Shown piece by piece: positions 36,725 through 46,100 of a DNA stretch of 64,000 nt. A program made the translations under genes and the position numbers. The notes below the pieces were generated by a model. That model was not told the origin of the DNA. It made no database searches and worked only from the letters and a program-made list of their open reading frames with translations. The stretch lies in assembly GCF_000412185.1 (NCBI RefSeq), contig NZ_ASJA01000003.1:1-64000 (forward strand). Direction: 5' to 3'. The stretch's first letter is position 1, and every line of letters begins with the position of its first letter. Origin of the DNA: Euryhalocaulis caribicus (lineage in GTDB: Bacteria > Pseudomonadota > Alphaproteobacteria > Caulobacterales > Maricaulaceae).

Positions 36725-37490
36725 ATGCGTCGCCCCCGCAAACCGGGCAGGCGGGGTCGGGGGGCAGGGCGATGGTTCGCGCGGTTCCGGCCAGCCCGTC
36801 GAATATGGCGAGGCGCCCGTCCAGCGGCTTGCCCGCCCCGGTGATCAGCTTGATCGCCTCCAGCGCCATCCAGCTTCCGATCACCCCGGCCGCCGGTCCC
36901 GCGACGCCGATCTGCGCGCAGGTTTCCGCGTCGGGGGGAATGTCCGGGACCAGGCAGCGATAGCAGGGCGGCCGCGCCTCCGCTTCTTTCGTAAGGCCTG
37001 ATCGGAACACGGCCACCTGCCCGGAAAACCGTTCCACCGCGCCGGAGACCAGCGGCTTGCCCGCCGCATGGCAGGCCGCGTTCACCGCGAACCGCGTCTC
37101 GTAATTGTCGGACCCGTCCAGCACGATATCGGCCCGCGCCACGGCTTCCGCCGCGCCCGCCGCGTCCAGCCGCTCCGTGATCGTTTCCACGGCGACATGC
37201 GGGTTCAGCGCGCCCAGCCGCGCCGCGCCGGTTTCCGCCTTGGGCGCGCCCGCCTCGTCGGTCGTGAAGAGAATTTGGCGCTGGAGATTATTGAGCGACA
37301 CGGCGTCGTCATCGGCCAGGATGATCGCGCCCGCGCCCGCCGCCGCCAGGTAAAGCGCGGCGGGGGAGCCCAGACCCCCCGCGCCGACGATCAGCACCCG
37401 CGCCCGCTTCAGCGCCTGCTGGCCCGGCCCGCCAATCTCCTTCAGCACGATGTGCCGGGCATAGCGCTCCAGTTCTTCAGGGCTCAGCAT
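36723..37490 (-). CDS. moeB: HesA/MoeB/ThiF family adenylyltransferase
   Basis: This E1-like enzyme adenylates the C-terminus of a small sulfur-carrier protein (MoaD or ThiS). The 255-residue frame from ATG 37490 opens MLSPEELERYARHIVLKEIG, has the P-loop-like ATP site VLIVGAGGLGSPAALYLAAA (about residues 33-52), and the catalytic strand SGAVERFSGQVAVF. Zinc ligands are the CYRC pair and CPVC near the end. ETCAQIGVAGPAAGVIGSWM is the usual MoeB loop containing its conserved cysteine. It has no molybdopterin or thiamine genes alongside. MoeB is my first choice, ThiF or HesA the alternatives. Confidence 0.85.
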   Translation of the reverse strand: MLSPEELERYARHIVLKEIGGPGQQALKRARVLIVGAGGLGSPAALYLAAAGAGAIILADDDAVSLNNLQRQILFTTDEAGAPKAETGAARLGALNPHVAVETITERLDAAGAAEAVARADIVLDGSDNYETRFAVNAACHAAGKPLVSGAVERFSGQVAVFRSGLTKEAEARPPCYRCLVPDIPPDAETCAQIGVAGPAAGVIGSWMALEAIKLITGAGKPLDGRLAIFDGLAGTARTIALPPDPACPVCGGDA

Positions 37491-37641
37491 GGCGGCGTCC
37501 GTCTCGCTAAAAGGGCGTTCTGCCTGATATGGGGCGGCGCGCGGCGATTGTGAATTTTGCGCCTGTCCCGGTTTCACCCTCCCCAACCCGGTCCGCAAGG
37601 GTTAAGATGACGTTTATCAACGTCTGTGGGGAGACAGAGTT

Positions 37642-38061
37642 ATGAGCCGCCTGCTTGTTATCTTTTCCCTTTTTGCGCTGGCCGCCTGCGCCACCGCCGA
37701 AGGGTATCGCCAGAAAACCTCGCAATGGGTCGGGGTCCACGCCGACCAGCTCCTGCTGGACTGGGGGCCGCCTGTCGACAAGGCCGGCATGTCGGAGGGC
37801 CGCGAGATGTGGACCTATTTCGTCGAGGAATCCTACACCACCGGCGGGAACTACACTCAGGTCCCGCATGAGCGCTGGGTCGAGACCGTCGACGAGGACG
37901 GCGAGCATATCAAGCGCAAGGAAACGGTCTATGAGAGCGTCTATAATCCGCCCGTCGATCATTTCACCCAGTGTGAGACCCGTTTCGTGATCGCGCCGGA
38001 TGGATATGTCGAAACGTTCTCCTTCCAGGGCGATGCCTGCGTCGCGGTCGAGGAATCCTGA
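37642..38061 (+). CDS. Lipoprotein of unknown function
   Basis: The frame encodes 139 residues with a signal sequence MSRLLVIFSLFALAAC and lipobox LAAC (C16). After the lipid anchor comes TSQWVGVHADQLLLDWGPPV then DKAGMSEGREMWTYF, a pattern shared with many small envelope lipoproteins whose rest reads like an OmlA/BamE-type fold, although I do not claim that family. Two further cysteines (TQCETRF and GDACVAV) may form a disulfide. Its TGA overlaps the CTG start of the PIN gene. Confidence 0.8.
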   Translation: MSRLLVIFSLFALAACATAEGYRQKTSQWVGVHADQLLLDWGPPVDKAGMSEGREMWTYFVEESYTTGGNYTQVPHERWVETVDEDGEHIKRKETVYESVYNPPVDHFTQCETRFVIAPDGYVETFSFQGDACVAVEES

Positions 38062-38459
38062 GCGTCCGGCTAATCCTTGATACCAATGTCTTTGTCGGGG
38101 CGGGATTCAATCCCCGCTCCGCCTCGGCCCGCCTGATCGCCGCCGCGCGAGAGGGCGGGCTGATCCTTGTCTGGGCGGAGCAAACCCGCGCGGAGACACG
38201 GCGCATCCTTGAAAAAATCCCTCCGCTGGACTGGCCCGCCGCCGCCCCCCTCTTCACGGAGGCGGGCCGCTTCGACGGCCCGCTGGACCTTGCCGCCATG
38301 CAGGCCGTCCCCGATCCCGAAGACCGGAAATTCGCCGCCCTCTCCGCCGCAGCCGATGTCCCCGTCGTCTCCAGCGACTCCGACCTCCTCGATGTCCGCG
38401 GCGTCATCGGTGCGGTCGTCCTCACCCCCGGCGAAGCCGCGAAAAAAGCGGGACTTTGA
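38058..38459 (+). CDS. PIN-domain RNase-like protein
   Basis: The frame encodes about 133 residues: LSVRLILDTNVFVGAGFNPR at the N-terminus, then AEQTRAETRRILEKI, AVPDPEDRKFAALSAAADVP and VVSSDSDLLDVRGVIG. It contains the four acidic PIN positions (D8; E in AETRRIL; D in PEDRKF; D in SDSDLL), so the metal-dependent ribonuclease site looks intact. PIN proteins are commonly toxins, but no antitoxin gene is adjacent. The only start that keeps the LDTN motif is CTG 38058, forming CTGA with the lipoprotein stop; the frame is closed by TGA at 37974 and has no ATG, GTG or TTG in between. Confidence 0.8.
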   Translation: MSVRLILDTNVFVGAGFNPRSASARLIAAAREGGLILVWAEQTRAETRRILEKIPPLDWPAAAPLFTEAGRFDGPLDLAAMQAVPDPEDRKFAALSAAADVPVVSSDSDLLDVRGVIGAVVLTPGEAAKKAGL

Positions 38460-39142
38460 GCGGAGTTTCCGGAGGAAATTCGCGTCTTCTAGACCCCGCC
38501 TTCGAGACGCCCTTGCGGGCTCCTCAGGCTAAGGCTTGGGGTATGAAACGGTTGTTTCTCCACCCCCTTCCTATCACCCTCACCCTGAGGAGCCGCGCCA
38601 AGGGCGCGGCGTCTCGAAGGGCCGGAAAGCAGGGACAAAAACAGAAATATCAGACCGGGTCCCCGCTTGAGCGATACTCCTCCCTGTTCGCTGCCGCGAG
38701 GGACCATGAGCTCGGGTCGCATGGGGTGGGGAACGGCGCCGGAGGTGTCGCGGGAGGAGACCTTGCCCGATGACCGCTCCGGCCTGTCGGAAGGGACTGC
38801 GAAGGAAAAACGGTCGCAAGGCCAACTTCAGGCAGGTTCAAACGTCAGCGGCGCGCAGCTTCGGTTCGCAAAGCACTCAATAAGTACATACGGCCAGCGT
38901 CCGAAACGCGCGCCGCTTCCCTCACCTATCCAACCCTCCGAGGTCACAGGACCTGCGGAGCTTTCGGCGCATCCTCTCCCGAGAGTCCCCGGAATTGGCG
39001 TAGCCAATATCCGGGGTCCAGAAACGGCGCGACCGTCGCAGACTGGATCCCGGACATCCGCTGACGCGGATTCCGGGAGCCGAAAAAGAAAAGGGTAAAA
39101 AGAAAAGTCCCCTCGCCCCCGAGAGGGGGAAACCATCCCTTC
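38460..39142. repeat. Gene-free intergenic region with several palindromic repeats
   Basis: No credible coding frame is present; the long open frames here are low-complexity. The stretch holds at least three imperfect palindromes that look like dispersed repeats. (1) 38500-38528 and 38585-38620 form inverted arms with the shared text CTTCGAGACG / CGTCTCGAAG and GCTCCTCAG / CTGAGGAGC. (2) 38985-39019 carries ATTGGC-GTA-GCCAAT inside CCCCGGA/TCCGGGG. (3) 39048-39078 pairs TCCCGGA with TCCGGGA around ATCCGC-TGAC-GCGGAT. A further GC-rich hairpin (CTCCGAGGTC-ACAG-GACCTGCGGAG) lies near 38936. These resemble alphaproteobacterial REP-type elements. Confidence 0.75.
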
Positions 39143-39997
39143 TCAGGAGGAAGGAAACAGCGCCTTGAAATCGAACAACGCCGCATCGGCCATGTGCGAG
39201 GCGTTCACGTTGCGCATGGCGTTGGCGAGAATCGCGCGCTGGCCGGGGCGTCTTTCCTCCCAGCCGGCCAGCATCGCCTTGATCGCGCCGCGCTGCAGAC
39301 CTTCCTGCGATCCGCAGAGCGTGCAGGGAATGATGGGGAAATCCATGTATCGCGCGAATTTCCCGATATCGGCCTCGGCCGACAGGATCAGCGGGCGCAG
39401 GACCAGAAGGTCGCCCTCGTCGTTCAGCAGCTTGGGCGGCATGGCGGCCAGCTTGCCGCCATGGATCATGTTCAGGAAGAACGTCTCCACCGCGTCGTCG
39501 GCGTGATGGCCCAGCACGATCGCCTGACAGTTCTCCTCCCGCGCCACGCGGTAGAGAATGCCCCTCCGCAGACGCGAACAGAGCGAACAATAGGTGCGCC
39601 CCGCCGGCACCTTGTCGGTGACGATGGAATAGGTGTCCTCGGTGACGATACGGTGCTCAACGCCCAGCGCGGCCAGATAATCGGGCAGGACATGTTTCGG
39701 AAAGCCCGGCTGGCCCTGGTCCAGATTGCACGCCACCAGCTCCACCGGCAGATGGCCCTGGCGCTGCAGATCCATCAGCACGGCCAGCAGCGTGTAGCTG
39801 TCCTTGCCGCCGGACAGGCACACCAGCCAGCGCGGCGGGTTCGCCTCCGCGCCTTCGGGCAGCATGGCGTAGGTTTCCACCGCCTCGCGCGCCAGCCGCG
39901 CCAGCCGCTTGCGCAGCTTCTTGAACGTCACCGCGCCCGGCGCGTCCGCGAACGGCGCGGGGGCGGCGGGCTGTTCGGCTGTGATCGCGTCGCTCAT
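39143..39997 (-). CDS. ttcA: tRNA 2-thiocytidine(32) synthetase TtcA
   Basis: TtcA thiolates cytidine 32 of some tRNAs with a 4Fe-4S cluster. The 284-residue frame starts at ATG 39997 ([20 protein letters not shown]); frames extending upstream have no family content. The PP-loop SGGKDS is at residues 62-67. Cluster cysteines are visible as [12 protein letters not shown] and [24 protein letters not shown] is conserved. It shares a head-to-head intergenic region with pdeM. Confidence 0.92.
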   Translation of the reverse strand: MSDAITAEQPAAPAPFADAPGAVTFKKLRKRLARLAREAVETYAMLPEGAEANPPRWLVCLSGGKDSYTLLAVLMDLQRQGHLPVELVACNLDQGQPGFPKHVLPDYLAALGVEHRIVTEDTYSIVTDKVPAGRTYCSLCSRLRRGILYRVAREENCQAIVLGHHADDAVETFFLNMIHGGKLAAMPPKLLNDEGDLLVLRPLILSAEADIGKFARYMDFPIIPCTLCGSQEGLQRGAIKAMLAGWEERRPGQRAILANAMRNVNASHMADAALFDFKALFPSS

Positions 39998-40076
39998 CTG
40001 CAGAACCTTCTGAACACCGGCGCTTCTCTTTGCGGCGAACCGGTCTAACCTTTCCTCCGCAGCCAAGGAATATCGC

Positions 40077-40787
40077 ATGCAGGCCCCGGCCCGGACAGAG
40101 TCATCGCAAGACGTCGCGCTCAACGTGGCGGGCGTCGATATGCTGGCCGATCCGGCGGGCGCGCTGTTCCATGAGGCCGCGCAGATGCTGATCGTCGCCG
40201 ACCTGCATCTGGAGAAGGGTTCGGCCTTCGCCCAGCGGGCGCGCATGTTGCCCCCCTTCGACACGCGGGAAACGCTGGCGCGGCTGGACCGGCTGATCCG
40301 CCGCTACGCCCCGCGCGCCGTCGCCTGCCTTGGCGATTCCTTCCATGACGGTCAGGCGGCGCTGCGCCTCGATGACGCCGACCGGGCGGAGATCGGCCGC
40401 CTCACCGGCGCGGTGGATGACTGGATCTGGGTGGAGGGCAATCATGACCCTGCCCCGCCTGTGGAGCTGGGCGGACGCACGGTGGCGGAGTTGGCGCTCG
40501 GGCCGCTGGTGCTTCGTCACATCCCGACAGAGGGCGGCGCGCCGGGGGAGCTGGCGGGCCATCTCCACCCTGTCGCCAGGGTGCGGGCGCGGGGCCGGGC
40601 CATGCGGCGGCGGTGTTTCGCGACCAATGGCGATCACGCCGTTCTGCCGGCCTTCGGCGCATATGCGGGCGGGCTGAATGTCTGTGATGCGGCGTTCGCC
40701 CGCGTTTTCGGCGGACGGCCCGATGCGTGGATCATGGGGGAGTCGCGCGTCTGGCCCGTAACCGCGGGCAAGCTCTGCGGCGACTAG
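40077..40787 (+). CDS. pdeM: Calcineurin-like phosphoesterase PdeM
   Basis: PdeM belongs to the ligase-associated DNA damage response phosphoesterase family. In 236 residues it shows the metallophosphoesterase motifs [12 protein letters not shown] (D/H), [13 protein letters not shown] (GD...H), [11 protein letters not shown] (GNHD) and [14 protein letters not shown] (GHxHP). The [20 protein letters not shown] segment is characteristic. Its usual partners (ATP-dependent ligase, exonuclease, Lhr helicase) are not within this window. Its 3' end overlaps the convergent DUF3429 gene by 4 nt. Confidence 0.85.
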   Translation: MQAPARTESSQDVALNVAGVDMLADPAGALFHEAAQMLIVADLHLEKGSAFAQRARMLPPFDTRETLARLDRLIRRYAPRAVACLGDSFHDGQAALRLDDADRAEIGRLTGAVDDWIWVEGNHDPAPPVELGGRTVAELALGPLVLRHIPTEGGAPGELAGHLHPVARVRARGRAMRRRCFATNGDHAVLPAFGAYAGGLNVCDAAFARVFGGRPDAWIMGESRVWPVTAGKLCGD

Positions 40788-41350
40788 GCGGGCGGCGCCT
40801 GGGTGACCGGCACGTCACGCGTCCAGAACACCAGCAGCAGCGACAGGATCGCCCCGGACGAGGCGATCATGCGCAGCGAGGCGTACCAGCCAGGCAGGGT
40901 TCCCCGCGTGATCGACCACAGATCCCAGAACAGCATGGCGAGGAAGCCGGCGATGAAGATCGCCATGGTCGCCCGCGGCTGAAGCCCGATCAGGATCACG
41001 GCCCAGGCCAGAAGCGGGGGGATGATCGCCAGCACCAGCACGGCCCAGCGCGTCGTTTCGGGCCGCTCCACCATTTCCACCCCCCATCGCGTGCCGCCCA
41101 GAAAGCCGAGAATGACGGCGGCATAGGTCAGCAGGGCGTTATAGGCGGTGGCGTTGAACAGCTTGCCTTCCGGGGTGACGATCACCACCAGCGCGGTGAT
41201 CAGGAAGGGCAGGATGCCCGCCAGCGTCAGGAACATCGCCGGTTTCGGCGCGCCGGAAAACGGCCGCTGGAACCAGGATTCGGGCCGGTGGCCGGCGGGT
41301 TCGCGCTGCGGTTCGGGCGGCGGAGGAGGAGGCGTCTGTGTATCGGTCAT
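40784..41350 (-). CDS. DUF3429 membrane protein
   Basis: The 188-residue protein has a proline-rich cytoplasmic start (MTDTQTPPPPPPEPQREPAG) followed by about five membrane helices, with MFLTLAGILPFLITALVVIV first and YNALLTYAAVILGFLGGTRW as the DUF3429 signature. Function unknown. Its ATG 41350 overlaps the upstream TIGR02186 stop as ATGA, so it belongs to the TauE-TIGR02186-DUF3429 operon. Confidence 0.82.
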   Translation of the reverse strand: MTDTQTPPPPPPEPQREPAGHRPESWFQRPFSGAPKPAMFLTLAGILPFLITALVVIVTPEGKLFNATAYNALLTYAAVILGFLGGTRWGVEMVERPETTRWAVLVLAIIPPLLAWAVILIGLQPRATMAIFIAGFLAMLFWDLWSITRGTLPGWYASLRMIASSGAILSLLLVFWTRDVPVTQAPPA

Positions 41351-42123
41351 CGTCTGGCGAATATAGCAGCCGCGAGCCATCCGGCCAGCAATGCGGCCGC
41401 CACAGCCAGCAGGCCGTACAGGAAGGGCTGGTTCTGGGCGAGATTATAGACCGCCTCGCCAAGCCCCGCCTTGTGCACGGTCAGGGTCGTGGCGGTCTGG
41501 GCCGCGGCCCCGCCGTCGCGGAACAGGATGACTTGCGCCTCGTAATCGCCCACCGGCGCCTGGGCGGGCAGGCGGACTTCGGCGCGGAACAGATTGGCCT
41601 CCTGCAACGTCACCTCGCCCGCCTCGTTCCGGTAAAGCCCCTTGTCGGCCTTCAGGCGGATAATGGCGCGCCGGTAATCGCTGATCATCGGCGCGGCGTC
41701 GGAGGACTGCACCCCCGCCGTGCGCAGCGGCACATACTCAGCGCTGGCGCCCAGCCGCCGCAGCACGTCGGGCGGGGCGATCTCGTGCAGCGGCCGGGTG
41801 CTGGCCGCGGCGTAATAGGACGGCGCCCCGGCAAACGAGGCCGGCTCGGTGTTCAGCCACAATCCGGCGATGCGTTCCTTGCGCATCACGGTCAGGGGCT
41901 GGGACGGGCCGCGCAGGATAACCACCAGGTCGTCGCCCTCCCGATAGCCGGGCGCGACGCCATAGATCAGCAGCCGCGCGCCGGTGAAACCGGACGTCAC
42001 GCGCACTTCCTCGTCGGTCAGGGCGATCGCCACATCCGGCGGACCGGCCGGGACCGTATCCCCGGACGGGCCGGGCGGGTTTTGCGCGGCCAGCAGGAAG
42101 AGCGCGGAAACAAGGGCGATCAC
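41347..42123 (-). CDS. TIGR02186 family protein (TauE-associated)
   Basis: The 258-residue protein has a signal sequence, an extracytoplasmic beta-rich domain with VAIALTDEEVRVTSGFTGAR and VVILRGPSQPLTVMRKERIA then GLWLNTE, and a C-terminal membrane anchor (LLAVAAALLAGWLAAAIFAR). This is the TIGR02186 group of alphaproteobacteria, found beside TauE/SafE permeases. Start is GTG 42123, 3 nt after the TauE stop. Likely a periplasmic partner of the anion exporter upstream. Confidence 0.87.
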   Translation of the reverse strand: MIALVSALFLLAAQNPPGPSGDTVPAGPPDVAIALTDEEVRVTSGFTGARLLIYGVAPGYREGDDLVVILRGPSQPLTVMRKERIAGLWLNTEPASFAGAPSYYAAASTRPLHEIAPPDVLRRLGASAEYVPLRTAGVQSSDAAPMISDYRRAIIRLKADKGLYRNEAGEVTLQEANLFRAEVRLPAQAPVGDYEAQVILFRDGGAAAQTATTLTVHKAGLGEAVYNLAQNQPFLYGLLAVAAALLAGWLAAAIFARR

Positions 42124-42126
42124 CGC

Positions 42127-43050
42127 TCACAGCCCTCCCGGGATCAGCGTGTACATTTCGGACGGCGTGGCAATCAGGTCCCAGGCCAGTTTCAGGCAGA
42201 CGGCCAGCACCAGCCCCGCCAGCAGGGCGCGCAGCGCCTCCGCCTTCACCTTCATCGCCGCGCGCACCCCGATCTGGGCGCCGATGACCCCGCCAAGGAT
42301 CAGCAGCAGCGCCAGAATGATATCGACCGTGTGGTTCTGCGTCGCCTGCAGCACGGTCACCAGCGCGGTCACGAAGATGATCTGGAACAGCGATGTGCCG
42401 ACCACGACATTGGTCGGCATGCGCAGCAGATAGATCATCGCCGGCACCATGATGAATCCGCCGCCCACGCCCATGATGGCGACCAGAACGCCCACCACCG
42501 CGCCAATGACAATCGGGGGAATGATGCTGACATAGAGGTGAGAGCGCGGAAACCGGGCGCGCATGGGCAGGCGCTGGGCCAGCGGGCGCGGCCGCCGCCG
42601 GCGGGGCCGGGCCACTTGGCCTCCCCGGCGGTCGCGTCGCAGCGCCTGGATGCTCTCGAACGCCATCAGGGCGCCGATGCCTCCCAGGAACACGACATAG
42701 GACAGCGCAATCGCAATATCGATCTGGCCGAGGCTTTTCAGCCAGGCGAACAGCTGCACGCCCGCGACCGACCCCGCGATGCCGCCGGCCAGCAGATATA
42801 ACCCCATGCGCACGTCCACCGCGCCGCGCCGCCAGTGCGCCAGCGCGCCGGAGACAGAGGTCGCGGCAATCTGGTTGGCCTGTGTGGAAACGGCGACCGC
42901 GGGCGGCACGCCGATAAAAATCAGCAGCGGCGTCATCAGGAAGCCGCCGCCCACCCCGAACATGCCGGACAGGAAACCGACTCCGGCACCCAGCCCCAGC
43001 AGAAGCAGGACATTGACCGAAATCTCGGCGATGGGGAGGTAGATCTGCAC
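42127..43050 (-). CDS. TauE/SafE family anion permease
   Basis: This 307-residue inner-membrane protein has about seven to eight helices and two copies of the TauE signature: GFLSGMFGVGGGFLMTPLLI near residue 25 and GVLVAIMGVGGGFIMVPAMI near residue 205. Between them is a cytoplasmic basic loop (residues 135-165). The family exports sulfite, sulfoacetate or related organosulfur anions. TIGR02186 and DUF3429 follow in the same operon, which supports a sulfur-anion export role without proving the substrate. Confidence 0.9.
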   Translation of the reverse strand: MQIYLPIAEISVNVLLLLGLGAGVGFLSGMFGVGGGFLMTPLLIFIGVPPAVAVSTQANQIAATSVSGALAHWRRGAVDVRMGLYLLAGGIAGSVAGVQLFAWLKSLGQIDIAIALSYVVFLGGIGALMAFESIQALRRDRRGGQVARPRRRRPRPLAQRLPMRARFPRSHLYVSIIPPIVIGAVVGVLVAIMGVGGGFIMVPAMIYLLRMPTNVVVGTSLFQIIFVTALVTVLQATQNHTVDIILALLLILGGVIGAQIGVRAAMKVKAEALRALLAGLVLAVCLKLAWDLIATPSEMYTLIPGGL

Positions 43051-43119
43051 CCGCGCCTTCCGCTGGCTCGTCTTTGAAGCCGTCCGGCGGCGCGCAAACG
43101 CGCCGTCGTCACTGGCATA

Positions 43120-46100
43120 CTAGCGCCTGCGCGAGACTTCCAGCCGTTCCAGCAAGCGGGGCGACACTTCGCCCGTCTGGGCCAGGCCGTTTTCGCGCTG
43201 ATACAGGATAATCGCAGCTTGTGTCTGGGGGCCCGAATTGCCGTCCGCCTGACCGATATCATAGCCCAGCTCGGCCAGGATGGTCTGGGCGCGGGCGACA
43301 GCAGCCGGGCCGGTCAGCGCCGCCGCGCCGTCTTCGGCGGCGCTGTTGGCGGCGACGTCCAGCGGGCGCGGCTCGAAAGACTGCGTCATCTGGCGCGCCT
43401 CGGCGGCGGCTTCTTCCGGAAGTTCGCCGGCGATCCGGGCAGCGCGGGATCCGGCTTCCTCGTCGCCGCTCTGCGCGGCGATCGTGTACCAGGCATAGGC
43501 GTCGGGCAGGCTGCGCGGCCGGCCGCGGCCCTGCTCATAAAGGACTGCCAAGTTGAACTGTGAGTCCGGGGCGCCCAGCAGGGCGGCGCGTTCAAACCAT
43601 TGCGCGGCGGCGTTCATGTCCTGCGAGGCGCCGCGCCCCTCGGCGTACATCACGCCCAGATTGTGCATCGCCTTGCGGTTGCCGTTATTGGCCGCGCGCT
43701 CGGTCCACTGGCGGGCGCGCAGCGGGTCCTGCGGCACGCCAAGCCCGGTCTCGAACAGCTTGCCGAGGCGGTATTGCGCCGGGGCGTATCCGCTATCGGC
43801 GGCCGCGCGAACCAGACGAACCCCGGCGTCCTGCTCGCCATTCTGCAGCTCGGCCATGCCCAGCTGGAACTGGTCGGAGGCGGGCAGGGCGGAAATCGCC
43901 GCGCCGACCGGGTCCTCGCCGCCCGCCTCGGCGGGCCGGGCTTCGGCCTCTGCGGTCTGCGTTTCGGGCGCGGGTTCAGGGTCGGCGGGCTGCGGCCCGG
44001 CATCGGCCTGCGCCGGTACATCCGGCGTGTCTTCAGCGCTGGCGGTCTCTGTATCCGCGGCCGCATCCGCGGGCGCGTCGGCCGGTTCTTCAAGCAGGGA
44101 GGACAGCTCGTCCATGGAAGCGGGGACGCCGTCATTGGCGGCGGTTTGCGCCGAATCCGGGGCGGCGTCATCGCTTTCGCCGTTCAGCACGTCGCCGACC
44201 GTGGGGCCGGTCAGCGGATCGGCCACGCGCGCGCCGCCATCCTGCTCATTGCCGGTAAGGAACAGCATCGCGGCCGCGCCGATCAGGGTCAGGGTGGCCA
44301 GCGCGCCGGCGCCCATAAGGATGACGCGGGCCGTGCGGCCTTTCGACGGCTCCTCGCGGCGGCCCAGTATCGGCGATCCGCGGTCGCGGGCATTGCCGCT
44401 CTCGCTCTGGCGCATGGCGTTGCGCGCCGCGCTCAGGAAGCCGGGATCGGCCGTGGCGCCCAGCGGCGCGGGGCGCGGCGGGGCCTTGACGGATTCCTTT
44501 TCAGGCTGGTCCGGTTTCTTGGCCGCAGCGTCGGCCTGCGCCGGTTCGTCCACGAACAGAAGATCGTCTTCCGGGTCGAAGTCCGAATCGAAATCCAGGG
44601 TTTCTTCGTCTTCGGCGCGGTCCGTCTCAGCGTAGACCGACTCCGAGTCCGTTTCCGGAGCCAGCGAAGCGAAAGGGTTGGGACGCGCCTCTTTCTCTTC
44701 CGCGGCCGGCGCGGCGGGCTCGTCCACGAAGAAGGCGTCTTCCTCGTCTTCCTCGGCCAGGGCGTCCTCGGCGCGCGGCATGGCGGCGGCCTCTGCCGCC
44801 TCATCGGCGCGCCGGGGCTTCGCGGAGCCGTAATCCTCGGTGAAGGTGTCGCGTTCCGTGCCCTCGATGGAATCCAGACGCCGCGCCAGATCGGCCAGCG
44901 CCGATTGCACGGGGGACAGCGCGTCCTCGCTTTCGTCCCGCACCGCGTCCAGCTTGGCGCCGACGCCGGCCATCGCTTCGCGGATCATCTGCTGGGTGCG
45001 CTTTTCGCTGTCCCGCAGGCGATCTTCCAGCGTGCCGCCGCCCGTCTCGTCTTCTTCCTCGCGCAGCCGCTCCAGCCGGTCGCCGAGCGCGGAAATCGAT
45101 TCAGCATTGCGCGCTTCGGACGCTTCGAGACGCTCTGACAGGCGCTCGGAAATCTGCGCCACCTCGTCGCCGATGCGGCGGATGGCGTTGGTGGAGTTGG
45201 TCTCGACTTCGCGCAGGCGCGTTTCCAGTCCGCGCTCCTGATTGGCCTCGTCCCGCATGCGGCGCTCGGCCGAATCCATGCGCTTTTCGACGGTCTGGCC
45301 GAGCAGGGAAATCTGTTCGCCGATTTTCGCCAGCGTGTCGGAATGGCGCTGCTCGCTCTGCGACAGGGACTGTTCCAGCCGTTGCAGGCGCGGGGCGGAA
45401 GCCGCCTTCTCCAGCTGGTTGGCCATGTCGGCGCGTGAGGCCTCGATCATCGAGCGCAGATCGCCGGAGAGATCGGTGAAGCGTTTTTCCAGCCGGTCGC
45501 CGACGCCGGTCTCGGAATTTTCCTTGATCGAGGTTTCAGCCCCGCGCAGCCGGTCGTCCAGATTGGCGAAGCTGGCTTCCAGCGCGCGCACCGCGTTGTC
45601 GGTCAGGCGCTCGGCCTTGCCCAGCCGCTCATTTATGCGGTCGACGGAGGATTTCAGCTCTTCAAGCGTGGATTCGCTGGCGTCGCGATGCGTCTCGAAC
45701 GCCTGGCGCAGGGACTCGGTCTCACGCCGCGCCTGCATGGCGGCGTGGTCGGACGTGGCGTCGATGCGCTTGGCCAGTTCCTCGCCGGACTTTTCCAGCT
45801 TGCCGGCCAGCGCCTCGAGCCGGTCCTCGACCTCGCCGAAACGCTGTCCGGCCTTCTTGTCCCGTTGATGGACATGTCCGGCCACGGTGGCGACGGCGTC
45901 TTCCAGCCCCTGCACCGCTTTGACGCTTTCGGCCGGGCGGTCGTCCTCTTCCAGTGTTTTAAGGCGCTGGGCCAGGGACTGGTGCGCCTCGCGCAGTTCG
46001 CCCGTCGCGTCATCGGCGCGGTGGGCGGCGTCGTCATAATTGTCTTCGGCTTTGTCGAGGCGGGAGATCAGGCCCAGAATCGACTGGTCCATTCCGGTGA

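Noticed and set aside
38058-38459. Toxin-antitoxin pair with the PIN protein as toxin
   Set aside because: The upstream gene is an exported lipoprotein, not an antitoxin, and nothing else small and DNA-binding is adjacent.
38667-39098. Plus-strand frame of 143 codons in the repeat-rich gap
   Set aside because: Low-complexity translation of palindromic repeats, no ribosome site, no family content.
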